Origin: Devosia sp.
GTDB lineage: Bacteria > Pseudomonadota > Alphaproteobacteria > Rhizobiales > Devosiaceae
Length of the DNA: 64,000 nt
Assembly (NCBI GenBank): GCA_028290665.1
Contig: JAQGJK010000026.1
Location: 26,861 to 90,860 of the forward strand
Direction: 5' to 3'
The notes beneath the pieces were generated by a model. The model made no database searches. It was not told where the DNA came from and saw only the letters and a program-made list of their open reading frames with translations. Position numbers and translations under genes: made by a program. Positions 9,681-18,766 of the stretch are shown piece by piece; within the stretch, counting starts at the first letter, position 1; every line of letters starts with the position of its first letter.

Positions 9681-10319
9681 TCACGGCATATCGATCTGCA
9701 CCTGCAAGTCCTTGACAAAGCTGTCTAATCCCTGCAGCCGGGAGCGTCGCAACCGTGCGGCCGCAAGGATAGTCCTGACCTTGCCGACGGACTCTTCGAG
9801 GTCGCGGTTGACCAGCACGTAATCGTACTCGCCGTAGTGATCCATCTCGATCCGGGCATTCTTCAGCCGCTTGTCGATGGTGCCCTTGCTGTCCTGGGCG
9901 CGGCGCTCCAGGCGCGCGCGCAATTCGACAATCGAGGGCGGCAGGATGAACACCGTCACCATGTCCTCGCGGCACTTCTCATACAGCTGCAGCGTGCCCT
10001 GGAAATCGATGTCGAACAGGATATCGTTGCCGGCCGTCAATTCCTCTTCGACCTGGGCCCGCGGCGTCGCATAGAAATTGTCATGGACTCGCGCCCATTC
10101 CAGCAGTTCGCCTGCTTCCCGCATGTGCTCGAACGTCGGCACGTCACGGAAATAATAGTGCTTGCCGTCGACCTCATCGGTCCGCCGTGCCCGTGTCGTC
10201 ACGGACACGGACAGCTTGATCTGCGGATCGGCGCCGAACAGGGCGCGCGAAATCGAGGACTTGCCGGCGCCGGAGGGCGAGGCCAGCACCAGCATCACGC
10301 CACGCCGTTTGAATTCCAT
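9681..10319 (-). CDS. gmk: Guanylate kinase
   Basis: Phosphorylates GMP/dGMP to the diphosphate with ATP. The 212-residue product begins MEFKRRGVMLVLASPSGAGK with the P-loop SPSGAGKSS, followed by the GMP-binding RARRTDEVDGKHYYF segment, FDIDFQG, and a C-terminal helix pair. ATG 10319 is chosen over an in-frame GTG at 10340 because it has an AGGAC ribosome site and matches the family N-terminus. It is the last gene of the minus-strand run fabD-fabG-acpP-fabF-mltG-yicC-gmk, lying 22 bp after yicC. Confidence 0.94.
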   Translation of the reverse strand: MEFKRRGVMLVLASPSGAGKSSISRALFGADPQIKLSVSVTTRARRTDEVDGKHYYFRDVPTFEHMREAGELLEWARVHDNFYATPRAQVEEELTAGNDILFDIDFQGTLQLYEKCREDMVTVFILPPSIVELRARLERRAQDSKGTIDKRLKNARIEMDHYGEYDYVLVNRDLEESVGKVRTILAAARLRRSRLQGLDSFVKDLQVQIDMP

Positions 10320-10341
10320 GTCCGTCCTGCCCGCGGGCACC

Positions 10342-11235
10342 TTACTCGATGTTCTGGACCTGCTCGCGAAACTGGTCGATCGCGGCCTTGAGATCGAGGC
10401 CGATGGCGGTCAGGTCGACAGCGTTGGCCTTGGCGCAGAGAGTATTGGCCTCGCGGTTAAATTCCTGTGACAGGAAATCGAGTTTCCGCCCGGCGGGGCC
10501 ACCGGCACCGAGCAATTGCCGCGCCGCGGCAAGGTGCGCCGTCAGCCGGTCCAGTTCCTCGCGGATATCGGCCTTGGTTGCCAGCAGCACGGCTTCTTGC
10601 GCCAGCCGCTCCTCCGACACGGTCACCCCGGCGATACCGAGATCGGCGAGCTGCTGCCGGAGCCGCACCTCGATTGCGTCGCGCGTTCGCGACGGGTGGG
10701 TCTCGGCGCGCTGACGCAGCCCGGCAATCTCCTCGATCCGCTCGGTCAAGACTGCCGCCAGCCGCATTCCCTCGCTCTGGCGCGCCCGCACCAGATCGGC
10801 GAGGCAGACATCGGCTGAGGCCAGCACCGCCGCCTGCAGCGCCTCTTCGGCTCCAGTTGGCAATTCGGTCTCGCGCTGTTCGAGCACGCCCTTCAGCCCG
10901 AGAATGCCATCGAGGCTCGGTTTACGCGCATCGATCCGGGTGCCGAGGTCGGCTAGCGCCGCCAGCACGGTGGCGAGCGCGCGCTGGTTGACGCTGACTT
11001 CGCCGAGTGTGGCGCTGCGGTCGAGATTGACGCTGACGGTGATCGAACCGCGCGAGATGACCAGCCCGACGCGGCGCCGGATTTCGCTTTCGACGGCGTC
11101 GAGTCCGGTGGCGAGACGCATGCGGATGTCGAGGCCACGCGCATTGACCGATTTGATCTCGACGGCATAGCCGACACCCGCGACCGCGCCCGCCGCGCGA
11201 GCATAGCCGGTCATGCTTGCCAGTGGCGGGTTCAC
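10342..11235 (-). CDS. YicC/YloC-family endoribonuclease
   Basis: Member of the YicC family, reported in E. coli and Bacillus as an RNase and sRNA-turnover factor. The 297-residue protein has the N-terminal SMTGYARA motif and the C-terminal DUF1732-type segment with RKLDFLSQEFNREANTLCAKA-like residues at about 257-277. The start is GTG 11235, overlapping the mltG stop, which implies coupled translation. The pairing with gmk immediately downstream is conserved across many proteobacteria and supports both calls. Confidence 0.92.
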   Translation of the reverse strand: MNPPLASMTGYARAAGAVAGVGYAVEIKSVNARGLDIRMRLATGLDAVESEIRRRVGLVISRGSITVSVNLDRSATLGEVSVNQRALATVLAALADLGTRIDARKPSLDGILGLKGVLEQRETELPTGAEEALQAAVLASADVCLADLVRARQSEGMRLAAVLTERIEEIAGLRQRAETHPSRTRDAIEVRLRQQLADLGIAGVTVSEERLAQEAVLLATKADIREELDRLTAHLAAARQLLGAGGPAGRKLDFLSQEFNREANTLCAKANAVDLTAIGLDLKAAIDQFREQVQNIE

Positions 11236-12359
11236 GGCGTAGTGGCGGCGGCCGGCGCGTCCCCTGCCGCCTCGGCCTGCTCGGCGGCGATCGCTTCGCG
11301 CGCATCCTCGGCCTCGGCTTCCGCCGCCGCGTCCTTCACCGCCTCGCGATAGAGCACGACGTTGCGCTGATGCTCGGCGTAGGTCTCGGCGAACAGGTGA
11401 CCATCGGACGGCAACGCGGTCTTGGCGACGAAATACAGATACCCCGACGCATCCGGATGAGCGACGGCTTCGAGCGATTCGACACCCGGATTGGCAATCG
11501 GCCCGGCCGGCAGGCCATCGATCTGGTAGGTGTTATAGTCCGTCACCGCTTCGATTTCCGAGCGCTTCAGCCCGCGACCGAGCGGCGCCTGGCCCTTGGT
11601 GATGCCATAGATCGTCGTCGGATCGGATTGCAGGCGCATGCCCTGCCGCAGCCGGTTGACGAACACCGAAGCCACTTGCTTGCGCTCGGTCGGCACCCCG
11701 GTTTCGCGCTCGACGACCGACGCCAGCACCACCAGTTCCTCGGGGGTTTTCACCACTTTGTCCGGCCCGCAAATCTCCGGATCGCAGCCTTCCCACGCCG
11801 CCGCCACGGCCTCGGCCATCGCACCCTGCATCGCATCGAGCACTGATTTCCGCGTTGCGCCGGGGACGTAATCATAGGTGTTGGGCAGGATGGTGCCCTC
11901 GGCGGGCATCTCGATTTCGCCGATCAGCTTCTGCGATTCCGAATTCAGCCGTTCCGCCACCTGAAACGAGGTCCAGCCCTCCGGTACGGTGACGGCATAT
12001 TGCACCGGCTCGCCTTCAGTGATCTCGCGCAGGATGTCGCCCATCGAGGCGCCGCGCGGAATGCGAAATTCGCCGGCACGGACGGTGGCGTCGCGGGCGG
12101 TGAGCATCATCCCGGCGCGAAACAGCCAGGCGTTGCTGACGAGACCCTGCTGCTCCAGCCGGTCGGCGATGGTGCCAAGCCCATTGCCCGGCTCAACGAG
12201 GAACGCCGTATCCTCACTCACCGGGCCGGCGGCGTAAAACTGCTGAATGCCGTAGATCGCAATGCCGGCCACCACCACGAGAGCGATGACGAACAGCGAC
12301 AACGCCCCATTCAACAGATCGACAAAGCCGTTGGTCCGCCGCTTCTGCTTACGTGCCAC
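11232..12359 (-). CDS. mltG: Endolytic murein transglycosylase MltG
   Basis: Inner-membrane lytic transglycosylase that cuts nascent glycan strands and is thought to end peptidoglycan polymerisation. The 375-residue protein has a short basic N-terminus, one membrane helix at about 17-38, a LysM-like segment, and the YceG catalytic region with ASVVERETGVPTERKQVASV at about 213-232; the first Glu of that motif (217) is the expected catalytic residue. The NRLRQGMRLQSDPT segment follows. The C-terminal 45 residues are an Ala/Glu-rich tail of low complexity. It lies 15 bp after fabF in the fatty acid operon. Confidence 0.93.
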   Translation of the reverse strand: MARKQKRRTNGFVDLLNGALSLFVIALVVVAGIAIYGIQQFYAAGPVSEDTAFLVEPGNGLGTIADRLEQQGLVSNAWLFRAGMMLTARDATVRAGEFRIPRGASMGDILREITEGEPVQYAVTVPEGWTSFQVAERLNSESQKLIGEIEMPAEGTILPNTYDYVPGATRKSVLDAMQGAMAEAVAAAWEGCDPEICGPDKVVKTPEELVVLASVVERETGVPTERKQVASVFVNRLRQGMRLQSDPTTIYGITKGQAPLGRGLKRSEIEAVTDYNTYQIDGLPAGPIANPGVESLEAVAHPDASGYLYFVAKTALPSDGHLFAETYAEHQRNVVLYREAVKDAAAEAEAEDAREAIAAEQAEAAGDAPAAATTP

Positions 12360-12374
12360 GTAACACTCCCCCGG

Positions 12375-13643
12375 TCAGGCGACCTTCCTCATCACCAGCG
12401 TCGCATTGGTACCGCCGAACCCGAAGGAGTTCGACAGCACGACGCTGATGTCTTTTTTGACCGGCTTATGCGGCACCAGATTGATCACCGTCGCGACCGA
12501 CGGCGTGTCGAGATTGATGGTCGGCGGCGCGATCCCGTCGCGCATCGCCAGCAGTGAAAAAATTGCCTCGACCGACCCGGCAGCGCCCAGCAGGTGTCCA
12601 ACTGCCGATTTGGTCGAGCTCATCAGCACCGACCCGGCTGCATCGCCGAGCAGCCGTGTTACCGCCCCGAGTTCGATTTCGTCGCCGAGCTGCGTCGAAG
12701 TGCCATGGGCATTGATGTAATCGATGTCCGCCGGCACGATGCCGGCGCGATTGATCGCCGCTCGCATGCTGCGAAAGCCGCCATCGCCATCCGGCGATGG
12801 GGCGGTGATGTGATAGGCGTCGCCCGACAGGCCATAGCCGACGATTTCGCCGTACATCCGCGCACCGCGCGCCTTGGCGTGTTCATAGTCCTCGAGCACC
12901 ACGATCCCGGAGCCTTCGCCCATGACGAAACCGTCGCGGTCCTTGTCATAAGGGCGGGAGGCTTGTTCAGGATTGTCGTTGAAACCCGTCGACAGCGCGC
13001 GGACGGCACAAAACCCGGCCATCGAAATACGGTTGACCGGCGATTCGGCGCCGCCAGCGACCATCACGTCGGCATCGCCGAGCGCGATCAGCCGCGCTGC
13101 ATCGCCGATGGCGTGCGCACCGGTCGAACAGGCGGTCACTACCGAATGGTTCGGGCCCTTGAGCTGGTGACGGATCGAAACATATCCAGAAGCCAGATTG
13201 ATTAGCCGGCCAGGAATAAAGAAGGGACTAACGCGGCGCGGTCCCTTTTCATACAGCGTCACCGACGCCTCGTAGATGCCGCCGGCCCCGCCGATGCCCG
13301 AGCCGATCAGCACGCCGGAGCGTTCCTGCTCTTCCTGCGTCGCGAAAGTCAGCCCGGAATCGGTGATCGCCTGCTCGGCCGCCGCCATCGCAAAAATGAT
13401 GAACGGGTCGACCTTGCGCTGTTCCTTGGGTTCCATCCACTCGTCGGCGTTGAATTTGCCGTCGGCGTAGTTACCCAGCGGAATGCGGCAGGCATACTGG
13501 CAGGTCAGATCGTCGACCTTGACGTCGTCGATCCGTTTCGCCCCGCTTTTGCCGGCGAGGATATTGGCCCAGACGGTTTCGACGCCGCACCCGAGTGGCG
13601 CGACGATTCCCATTCCGGTCACGACGACACGGCGCAATTCCAT
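12375..13643 (-). CDS. fabF: 3-oxoacyl-ACP synthase II
   Basis: Condensing enzyme of type II fatty acid elongation, adding malonyl-ACP units to acyl-ACP. The 422-residue product has the Cys-His-His triad at Cys172 (VVTACSTGAHA), His313 (NAHGTSTQLGD) and His350 (SAVGHLLGAAG), with the conserved Lys345 and the glycine-rich GFGGTNATLV near the C-terminus. It sits 25 bp after acpP and before mltG. The two-His arrangement fits FabF/FabB rather than FabH, and the length favours FabF. Confidence 0.96.
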   Translation of the reverse strand: MELRRVVVTGMGIVAPLGCGVETVWANILAGKSGAKRIDDVKVDDLTCQYACRIPLGNYADGKFNADEWMEPKEQRKVDPFIIFAMAAAEQAITDSGLTFATQEEQERSGVLIGSGIGGAGGIYEASVTLYEKGPRRVSPFFIPGRLINLASGYVSIRHQLKGPNHSVVTACSTGAHAIGDAARLIALGDADVMVAGGAESPVNRISMAGFCAVRALSTGFNDNPEQASRPYDKDRDGFVMGEGSGIVVLEDYEHAKARGARMYGEIVGYGLSGDAYHITAPSPDGDGGFRSMRAAINRAGIVPADIDYINAHGTSTQLGDEIELGAVTRLLGDAAGSVLMSSTKSAVGHLLGAAGSVEAIFSLLAMRDGIAPPTINLDTPSVATVINLVPHKPVKKDISVVLSNSFGFGGTNATLVMRKVA

Positions 13644-13668
13644 GCGGTCTGGGCCCGTTGTCTGTGGT

Positions 13669-13905
13669 TTAGCCGACAGCCTTGGTCAGGAACGACACGG
13701 CGTCGCCAAAGGTCTGGATGGATTCGGCAGCGTCATCGGGAATCTCGACCGAGAATTCCTCTTCGAACGCCATGACCAGTTCAACCTGGTCCAGCGAGTC
13801 GGCGCCGAGGTCGTCGATGAAGCTGGCCTTTTCCACGACCTTCTCCGCGTCGACGTTGAGGTGCTCGACAACGATCTTGCGGACGCGGTCTGCGATATCG
13901 CTCAT
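13669..13905 (-). CDS. acpP: Acyl carrier protein
   Basis: A 78-residue acidic four-helix carrier. Ser37 in the [10 protein letters not shown] motif accepts the 4'-phosphopantetheine arm that tethers growing acyl chains. Length and charge are canonical. It is separated from fabG by 211 bp, more than elsewhere in the cluster, leaving room for its own promoter; a hairpin lies in this leader. High independent expression is usual for acpP and would explain the gap. Confidence 0.97.
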   Translation of the reverse strand: MSDIADRVRKIVVEHLNVDAEKVVEKASFIDDLGADSLDQVELVMAFEEEFSVEIPDDAAESIQTFGDAVSFLTKAVG

Positions 13906-13973
13906 GTTTGCTTCCCTTTACAAAGCCAGTTTCAGTCTCGTATTCGGCGACGGAACGTCACTCGAGCTACCGG

Positions 13974-14002
13974 CGCAAACCCAACTCTAGGTGGGGTTTG
14001 CG
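13974..14002 (-). promoter_or_regulatory. Hairpin in the fabG-acpP intergenic region
   Basis: A 9-bp perfect stem (CGCAAACCC / GGGTTTGCG) with an 11-nt loop lies 69 nt upstream of the acpP start on the coding strand. No T-run follows, so it is either an RNA-stability or leader structure of acpP mRNA or a processing site after fabG. An AT-rich patch at 14040-14060 on the upstream side could hold the acpP promoter; no convincing -35/-10 pair was identified. Confidence 0.4.
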
Positions 14003-14116
14003 ACCCTCGCAAGGTGGCCGCGCGTGCCAAATGTCGGCGGGCATTAACATAATTAATTCAGCAATGCCATTGCTTCGGCCTGTACCAAAGCGGACGCCGT
14101 TACCGCACCTCTCGCC

Positions 14117-14854
14117 TCAGATCATCACCATGCCGCCGTTCACGTTGAGCGTATGCCCGGTAACATAAGCCGCGGCGTCGCTGGCGAGGAACACCGCGCA
14201 GGCTGCGACTTCCGGCGCCGTCCCGAGCCGCCCGGCCGGGATCGAGGACAGGATGGCGTCGCGCTGCTTGTCGTTCAGGTCATCGGTCATCGCCGAGGAA
14301 ATGAACCCCGGCGCGATCGAATTGACCGTGATGCCGCGTGAGGCGACTTCGTGCGCCAGCGCCTTGTTCATGCCGATTAGCCCAGCTTTGGTCGCGGCAT
14401 AATTACCCTGCCCCGGATTGCCGACGACGCCGACCACCGACGAAATCCCGATGATGCGGCCATATCGCTGCTTCATCATTCCGCGCAGCACGGCTCGAGT
14501 GAGGTGGAACGCGGCGGTCAGATTGACCAGCAGCACCTCGTCCCACTCCTCGTTTTTCATCCGCATGAACAGGTTGTCGCGAGTCATGCCGGCATTATTG
14601 ACGAGGATATCAAGCCCACCCAGCGCCGCCTCCGCCGCCGGCACCAGCCGGTCGACTTCATCGAGGTTCGACAGATTGCACGGCAGGATCGGCGACGGCT
14701 TGCCGATCTCCCGCTGCACGTCCTCGAGCGCCGCGACCCGGGTGCCACTCAGGGCTACCGTAGCCCCGGCAGAAGCGAGCGCCTTGGCAATCTCCCGCCC
14801 GATGCCGCCCGAAGCCCCGGTGACGAGGGCGCGTTTGCCCGTAAGATCAAACAT
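14117..14854 (-). CDS. fabG: 3-oxoacyl-ACP reductase
   Basis: NADPH-dependent SDR that reduces beta-ketoacyl-ACP in fatty acid elongation. The 245-residue product has the TGASGGIG nucleotide loop at 12-19, NNAG at 86-89, and the catalytic Ser139-Tyr152-Lys156 triad (ISSVVG ... NYAATK). ATG 14854 gives the standard N-terminus MFDLTGKRALVTG. The open frame continues upstream through most of fabD, but that is a shadow of fabD coding. It lies 26 bp after fabD, and together with acpP and fabF forms the core fatty acid synthesis operon. Confidence 0.96.
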   Translation of the reverse strand: MFDLTGKRALVTGASGGIGREIAKALASAGATVALSGTRVAALEDVQREIGKPSPILPCNLSNLDEVDRLVPAAEAALGGLDILVNNAGMTRDNLFMRMKNEEWDEVLLVNLTAAFHLTRAVLRGMMKQRYGRIIGISSVVGVVGNPGQGNYAATKAGLIGMNKALAHEVASRGITVNSIAPGFISSAMTDDLNDKQRDAILSSIPAGRLGTAPEVAACAVFLASDAAAYVTGHTLNVNGGMVMI

Positions 14855-14880
14855 CTGGCGGTCTCCGCTGAGAAGAAGAA

Positions 14881-15831
14881 TCAGGCACCGAGTTCGGCAA
14901 TGAACGCGTCGATATCGGTCGGGTTGCCGATGGCGACGGCACGGGTCTCGGGGGTGATGCGTTTCCCAAGGCCGGTCAGCACCTTGCCGGCGCCGAGTTC
15001 GACCAGCATCGTCACGCCACCATCGTCGGTCAGCCAGGTGACGCATTCGGTCCAGCGCACCAGCCCGGTGACCTGCTCGACCAGCCGCGTGCGGATTTCG
15101 GCGGGGTCGCTGATCGGTTGCGCCACAACGTTCGACACTACCGGCACCACCGGCGCCTGCATCGACACCACCGCCAGCGCTTCGGCCATGCGATCGGCCG
15201 CCGGCTGCATCAGCCGGCAATGAAATGGCGCGCTGACCGGCAGCAGCAGAGCGCGCTTCGCCCCCTTGGCCTTGGCAATTTCCACCGCCCGCTCGATCGC
15301 GGCAACACTGCCCGAGACCACCACCTGCCCCGGCGCATTGTCATTGGCGACGTCGCAGACTCCGTCTCCCGCCGCTTCCGCGGCCACTTCACGAGCCTGC
15401 GCGATATCGAGGCCGAGCAATGCCGCCATGGCCCCCTGCCCGACCGGCACCGCCAATTGCATCGCCTGCCCGCGAATCCGCAGCAGCCGCGCCGCATCGC
15501 CGAGCGAAAACGTCCCGGCCGCGCACAGCGCGGAGTATTCGCCGAGCGAATGTCCGGCCACATAGGCGGCATGTTCAGCCAGCGTCACACCGCGGCTTTC
15601 GAGCACGCGGACCACCGCCATGCTCACCGCCATCAGCGCCGGCTGCGCATTTTCGGTCAGCCGCAGGATCTCGTCGGGCCCCTCGAACATGAGGGCCGAC
15701 AGCCGCTGCCCCAGCGCCGCGTCGACTTCCGCGAACACCGCGCGGGCTTCGGGATACGCCGCCGCGAGTTCCTTGCCCATGGCGACGGCCTGGCTGCCCT
15801 GCCCCGGAAACGTGAACGCCCGCTTGCTCAT
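14881..15831 (-). CDS. fabD: Malonyl-CoA:ACP transacylase
   Basis: Loads malonate from CoA onto ACP. The 316-residue protein begins with the FPGQGSQ motif and carries the nucleophile elbow GHSLGEY (Ser95) and the catalytic His204 in SAPFHCRLM; the QPALMAVS segment is also typical. It is the first gene of the fabD-fabG-acpP-fabF-mltG-yicC-gmk run, so the run's promoter should lie in the 98-bp gap 15832-15929 shared with the glycosyltransferase terminus, or further upstream. Confidence 0.96.
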   Translation of the reverse strand: MSKRAFTFPGQGSQAVAMGKELAAAYPEARAVFAEVDAALGQRLSALMFEGPDEILRLTENAQPALMAVSMAVVRVLESRGVTLAEHAAYVAGHSLGEYSALCAAGTFSLGDAARLLRIRGQAMQLAVPVGQGAMAALLGLDIAQAREVAAEAAGDGVCDVANDNAPGQVVVSGSVAAIERAVEIAKAKGAKRALLLPVSAPFHCRLMQPAADRMAEALAVVSMQAPVVPVVSNVVAQPISDPAEIRTRLVEQVTGLVRWTECVTWLTDDGGVTMLVELGAGKVLTGLGKRITPETRAVAIGNPTDIDAFIAELGA

Positions 15832-15929
15832 CTTGTCCTCCCGACAGCGTTGCCCGCTTTTTCCGACAGCCTAACGCGCCTCAGCCGCATGGCAACCGGT
15901 TTCGGGCGGCGTGTGCCGGACGCTTCCGA

Positions 15930-16979
15930 TCAAGTCAAGCCGCGCCGCCCGGCCTCGCGCCGGTCCGCCGCCTCGGCATGACGCAACGCGCGCGTCGCAA
16001 AACTGTCGCCGAGCACCCTGCCGTCCGGAACTTTCGGATCGAGTTCAAGGAAGCGATCGAGCCCAGGCTGGTGGTGGACGAGGCCATAGGCCTTACCCTG
16101 ATTGCTCCCGAGCGCGGTGCCCAGAAACGTGCCGAAACCATTCGCCACCCCAAGCGGGGCAAACGCCGCCATCGCCCGGAAGTCCTTGGCGTTGACCGCA
16201 GCCCGCATGGCAAAGCCGGCCCGCGCCGCAATCGTGCGGCGGATCTGGCGCTGCTCGTCCGCCCCGGTTTCGGCGACGGCCTGCCGCACCGAGCGCAGCC
16301 CACGCCGTGTCTGGTTCACCAGATCGCGCGATTGCGTGCCCGGCACCGACCGGTAACCGACGAGATAGCTCGGCACCGTGGTGACGCCGCCAAGCCAGCA
16401 CAGCCGCAATTGCGGATAATAGTCATTATTGATCAGCGGGTCCTCGGCAAAGCCGCCGATTGCCCTAAGGCTATCGCGTCGCGCCAGCATCCCGGAGCCG
16501 TTGCCGACGACATTCCACCACGCCATCCGGTAAAACCCAAACCCCTCGATCGCCGCCGTCCGCGGCGTGACGATGACGCAGTCGGCAGCGTCGATCCGGC
16601 GATGGAACGCGTAGGCCATCACGGTTCCCGGCCCGGCGGCATCGAGCCGGTCGGCCAACTGCCGGAGATATGTCGGGTGCCAGAGGTCGTCGGCATCGAG
16701 CGGCGCGATATACGTCCCCCGGGCCAGCGCCAACCCGGCATTGCGGGCCGCACCCGTTCCCCGGCGCGGCTGCGAAATCACCTGCAGCCCCGGCAGCCGA
16801 TCAGAAAAACTCCGCGCCAAGTCCGCCGTCTCGTCGCTCGACCCGTCATCGATGACGATGACTTCGAACTGCCGCTCCGTTTGCCCGACAACGGAAGCCA
16901 GCGTCCGCCCCAGCGTCGCCACGGCGTTCAGCGCTGGAATAATCACGCTCACTCGGGGACTGGACAGCGGCGCAGGCAT
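15930..16979 (-). CDS. Glycosyltransferase family 2 protein
   Basis: A 349-residue GT-A fold enzyme expected to transfer a sugar from a nucleotide sugar. The N-terminal domain shows VSVIIPALN, VIDDGSSDET, GAARNAGL and the metal-binding LDADDLW at about 94-100. The C-terminal third is Arg/Ala-rich without membrane helices, so the enzyme is probably cytosolic or peripheral. ATG 16979 is preferred; an upstream in-frame start at 17036 would add 19 non-homologous residues. It is not in an obvious polysaccharide cluster, and the acceptor cannot be read from context. Two other family 2 enzymes occur at 21077-22491. Confidence 0.85.
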   Translation of the reverse strand: MPAPLSSPRVSVIIPALNAVATLGRTLASVVGQTERQFEVIVIDDGSSDETADLARSFSDRLPGLQVISQPRRGTGAARNAGLALARGTYIAPLDADDLWHPTYLRQLADRLDAAGPGTVMAYAFHRRIDAADCVIVTPRTAAIEGFGFYRMAWWNVVGNGSGMLARRDSLRAIGGFAEDPLINNDYYPQLRLCWLGGVTTVPSYLVGYRSVPGTQSRDLVNQTRRGLRSVRQAVAETGADEQRQIRRTIAARAGFAMRAAVNAKDFRAMAAFAPLGVANGFGTFLGTALGSNQGKAYGLVHHQPGLDRFLELDPKVPDGRVLGDSFATRALRHAEAADRREAGRRGLT

Positions 16980-17250
16980 CGGATTTTCTCGCGTCGGCAC
17001 TGCCGGTGACCTATGGCAATGTCCGCACCAGGGCAATGAACGCTTGTGTTTCCGTGGCCTTTCCCCTATCTCCCCGTTTGCATTCGTTCGGCCGGGGGCT
17101 GAACGGAGGGTCCGTCATTGCGGATAGGGTTCGCCCGGCCTCCTGTGTTCCCGCTCTTCTAAAGAAACGCTTTGACGCCTCATCAGGGGCTTTAAAGAGG
17201 CTCCGCGCCGAAAGTGTGCATAACGCAACCCTGATCGAGAAAGGCGTCTA

Positions 17251-17652
17251 ATGGCCCTTTACGAACATATCGTCCTCGCACGCCAGGACGTTTCGCCCCA
17301 GCAGGTCGAAGAGATGAATGCCGCGCTGTCCGAGGTTTTGACCTCGAATGGCGGCAAGGTCACCAAGACCGAATATTGGGGCCTCAAATCCCTGTCCTAT
17401 CGCATTCGCAAGAACCGCAAGGCGCACTACACGCTCATCAACATCGATGCGCCGCCGGCGGCCGTCGCCGAAATGGAACGCCAGGAAGGCATCAACGAAG
17501 ACATTCTTCGCTTCCTGACCGTCCGCGTCGACGAGCTTGAGGAAGGCCCCTCGGCGATGATGCAGAAGCGCGACCGCGACGATGATCGCGGCGATCGTGG
17601 TGGCCGCGGCGGTTTCGACCGTGGCGACCGTCGTCCTCCCCGCCGGTTCTAA
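17251..17652 (+). CDS. rpsF: 30S ribosomal protein bS6
   Basis: A 133-residue ribosomal protein that binds bS18 on the 30S platform. It starts [20 protein letters not shown] and contains the typical [17 protein letters not shown] segment. The C-terminal 26 residues are an Arg/Asp/Gly-rich tail, a length and composition common in alphaproteobacteria. It heads the rpsF-rpsR-rplI operon. The 271-bp upstream region has no other gene; a TTGACG at 17172-17177 could be a -35 element but no good -10 pairs with it. Confidence 0.96.
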   Translation: MALYEHIVLARQDVSPQQVEEMNAALSEVLTSNGGKVTKTEYWGLKSLSYRIRKNRKAHYTLINIDAPPAAVAEMERQEGINEDILRFLTVRVDELEEGPSAMMQKRDRDDDRGDRGGRGGFDRGDRRPPRRF

Positions 17653-17664
17653 GGAGCATCCATC

Positions 17665-17922
17665 ATGGCAATCCGTGATCTCAATTCCGGCGTCCAGGCT
17701 CGCCGGCCCTTCCAGCGTCGTCGCAAGACCTGCCCGTTCTCGGGCGCCAACGCGCCCAAGATCGACTACAAGGACGTGCGCCTCCTGTCGCGCTACGTCT
17801 CCGAGCGCGGCAAGATCGTGCCGAGCCGCATCACTGCCGTGTCAGCGCTAAAGCAACGTGAACTGGCTCGCGCCATCAAACGCGCGCGGTTTCTCGGCAT
17901 CATGCCGTTCGCCGTCGGCTGA
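17665..17922 (+). CDS. rpsR: 30S ribosomal protein bS18
   Basis: An 85-residue basic ribosomal protein that forms a heterodimer with bS6. The conserved [28 protein letters not shown] core and the [15 protein letters not shown] segment are all visible. The start lies 12 bp after rpsF with AAGGAG 10 nt upstream. The standard bS6-bS18-bL9 order supports the call. Confidence 0.97.
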   Translation: MAIRDLNSGVQARRPFQRRRKTCPFSGANAPKIDYKDVRLLSRYVSERGKIVPSRITAVSALKQRELARAIKRARFLGIMPFAVG

Positions 17923-18042
17923 GTTTTTACACCATCTAGGCAGCCGGCGCCCATTGCGGTGCCGGCCTGCCGTTGGAGCGATGGATGGTCCAGCGCTCCT
18001 AACCGGCAATCCCGCCGGGACAGCACCCAAGAGAATTACGAC

Positions 18043-18621
18043 ATGAAAGTCATCCTGCTCGAACGCGTCGGCCGCATGGGCCACATCGGCGATGAAGTCA
18101 CCGTCAAGGACGGTTTCGCCCGCAATTTCCTCCTGCCGCAGCAAAAGGCGCTCCGTGCCACGGAAGCCAATCGCAAGAAGTTCGAATCCGAGCGCACCAA
18201 TATCGAGACGCGCAACGCCGAACGCCGCGAAGCCGCTGCCGGCATCGCCGAAGGCCTTAACGGCCGCTCGGTCATGATCATCCGCCAGGCCGGCGAAACC
18301 GGTCAGCTCTACGGTTCGGTGTCATCGCGCGATGTCGCCGACGCCCTGAACGCCGATGGTTTCCAGGTCTCCCGGTCGCAGGTCGTCTTGGCCGATCCGA
18401 TCAAGGCCGTTGGCGTCCACACCGTGCCGCTCAACCTCCATGCCGAAGTCGAAGTCACCATCATCGTCAACGTCGCTCGTTCCGAAGATGAAGCCGGTCG
18501 GCAGGCGAAGGGTGAAAACCTGCAGCTCACCACCTATGAAGTCGATGACGACGGCGATTTCGCCGCCGGCCAGGCAGCCGCAGCCGCCGAGCGCAACGAC
18601 AGCTTCGGCGATTCCGAGTAA
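18043..18621 (+). CDS. rplI: 50S ribosomal protein bL9
   Basis: A 192-residue bL9 with the N-terminal domain [19 protein letters not shown] and the [10 protein letters not shown] loop, the long connecting helix (about 40-75), and the C-terminal domain. It is longer than the E. coli protein (149) because of an acidic Ala/Glu/Asp-rich C-terminal tail from about 150, as commonly seen in related bacteria. ATG 18043 is preferred to the open frame extending to 17959. A strong terminator follows at 18644-18674. Confidence 0.96.
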   Translation: MKVILLERVGRMGHIGDEVTVKDGFARNFLLPQQKALRATEANRKKFESERTNIETRNAERREAAAGIAEGLNGRSVMIIRQAGETGQLYGSVSSRDVADALNADGFQVSRSQVVLADPIKAVGVHTVPLNLHAEVEVTIIVNVARSEDEAGRQAKGENLQLTTYEVDDDGDFAAGQAAAAAERNDSFGDSE

Positions 18622-18643
18622 TTTCGGCGCCATACCGCATCGC

Positions 18644-18674
18644 AAGGCCGGGCCACGTGCCCGGCCTTTTTTTT
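18644..18674 (+). terminator. Intrinsic terminator of the rpsF-rpsR-rplI operon
   Basis: A 10-bp perfect stem AAGGCCGGGC / GCCCGGCCTT with loop CACGT is followed by an uninterrupted T-run through 18674. It begins 22 nt after the rplI stop. It is a textbook Rho-independent terminator and marks a clean boundary before the accessory region. Confidence 0.93.
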
Positions 18675-18766
18675 GAAGCCGCACTGTAGAATTGCCGTGC
18701 TACAGCACTGTTGAGACTCAAACTAGCGCCAACCTCAGCTGCAGACGAATAGCCGAAGGCCAGACG

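Noticed and set aside
14044..14056. TTAA-N5-TTAA near acpP as a CtrA box
   Set aside because: The spacer is 5 nt instead of 7, and the half sites overlap an AATTAATT palindrome.
15118..15981. A 287-residue His/Arg-rich plus-strand frame
   Set aside because: Antisense to fabD, with repetitive composition typical of shadow frames in GC-rich DNA.
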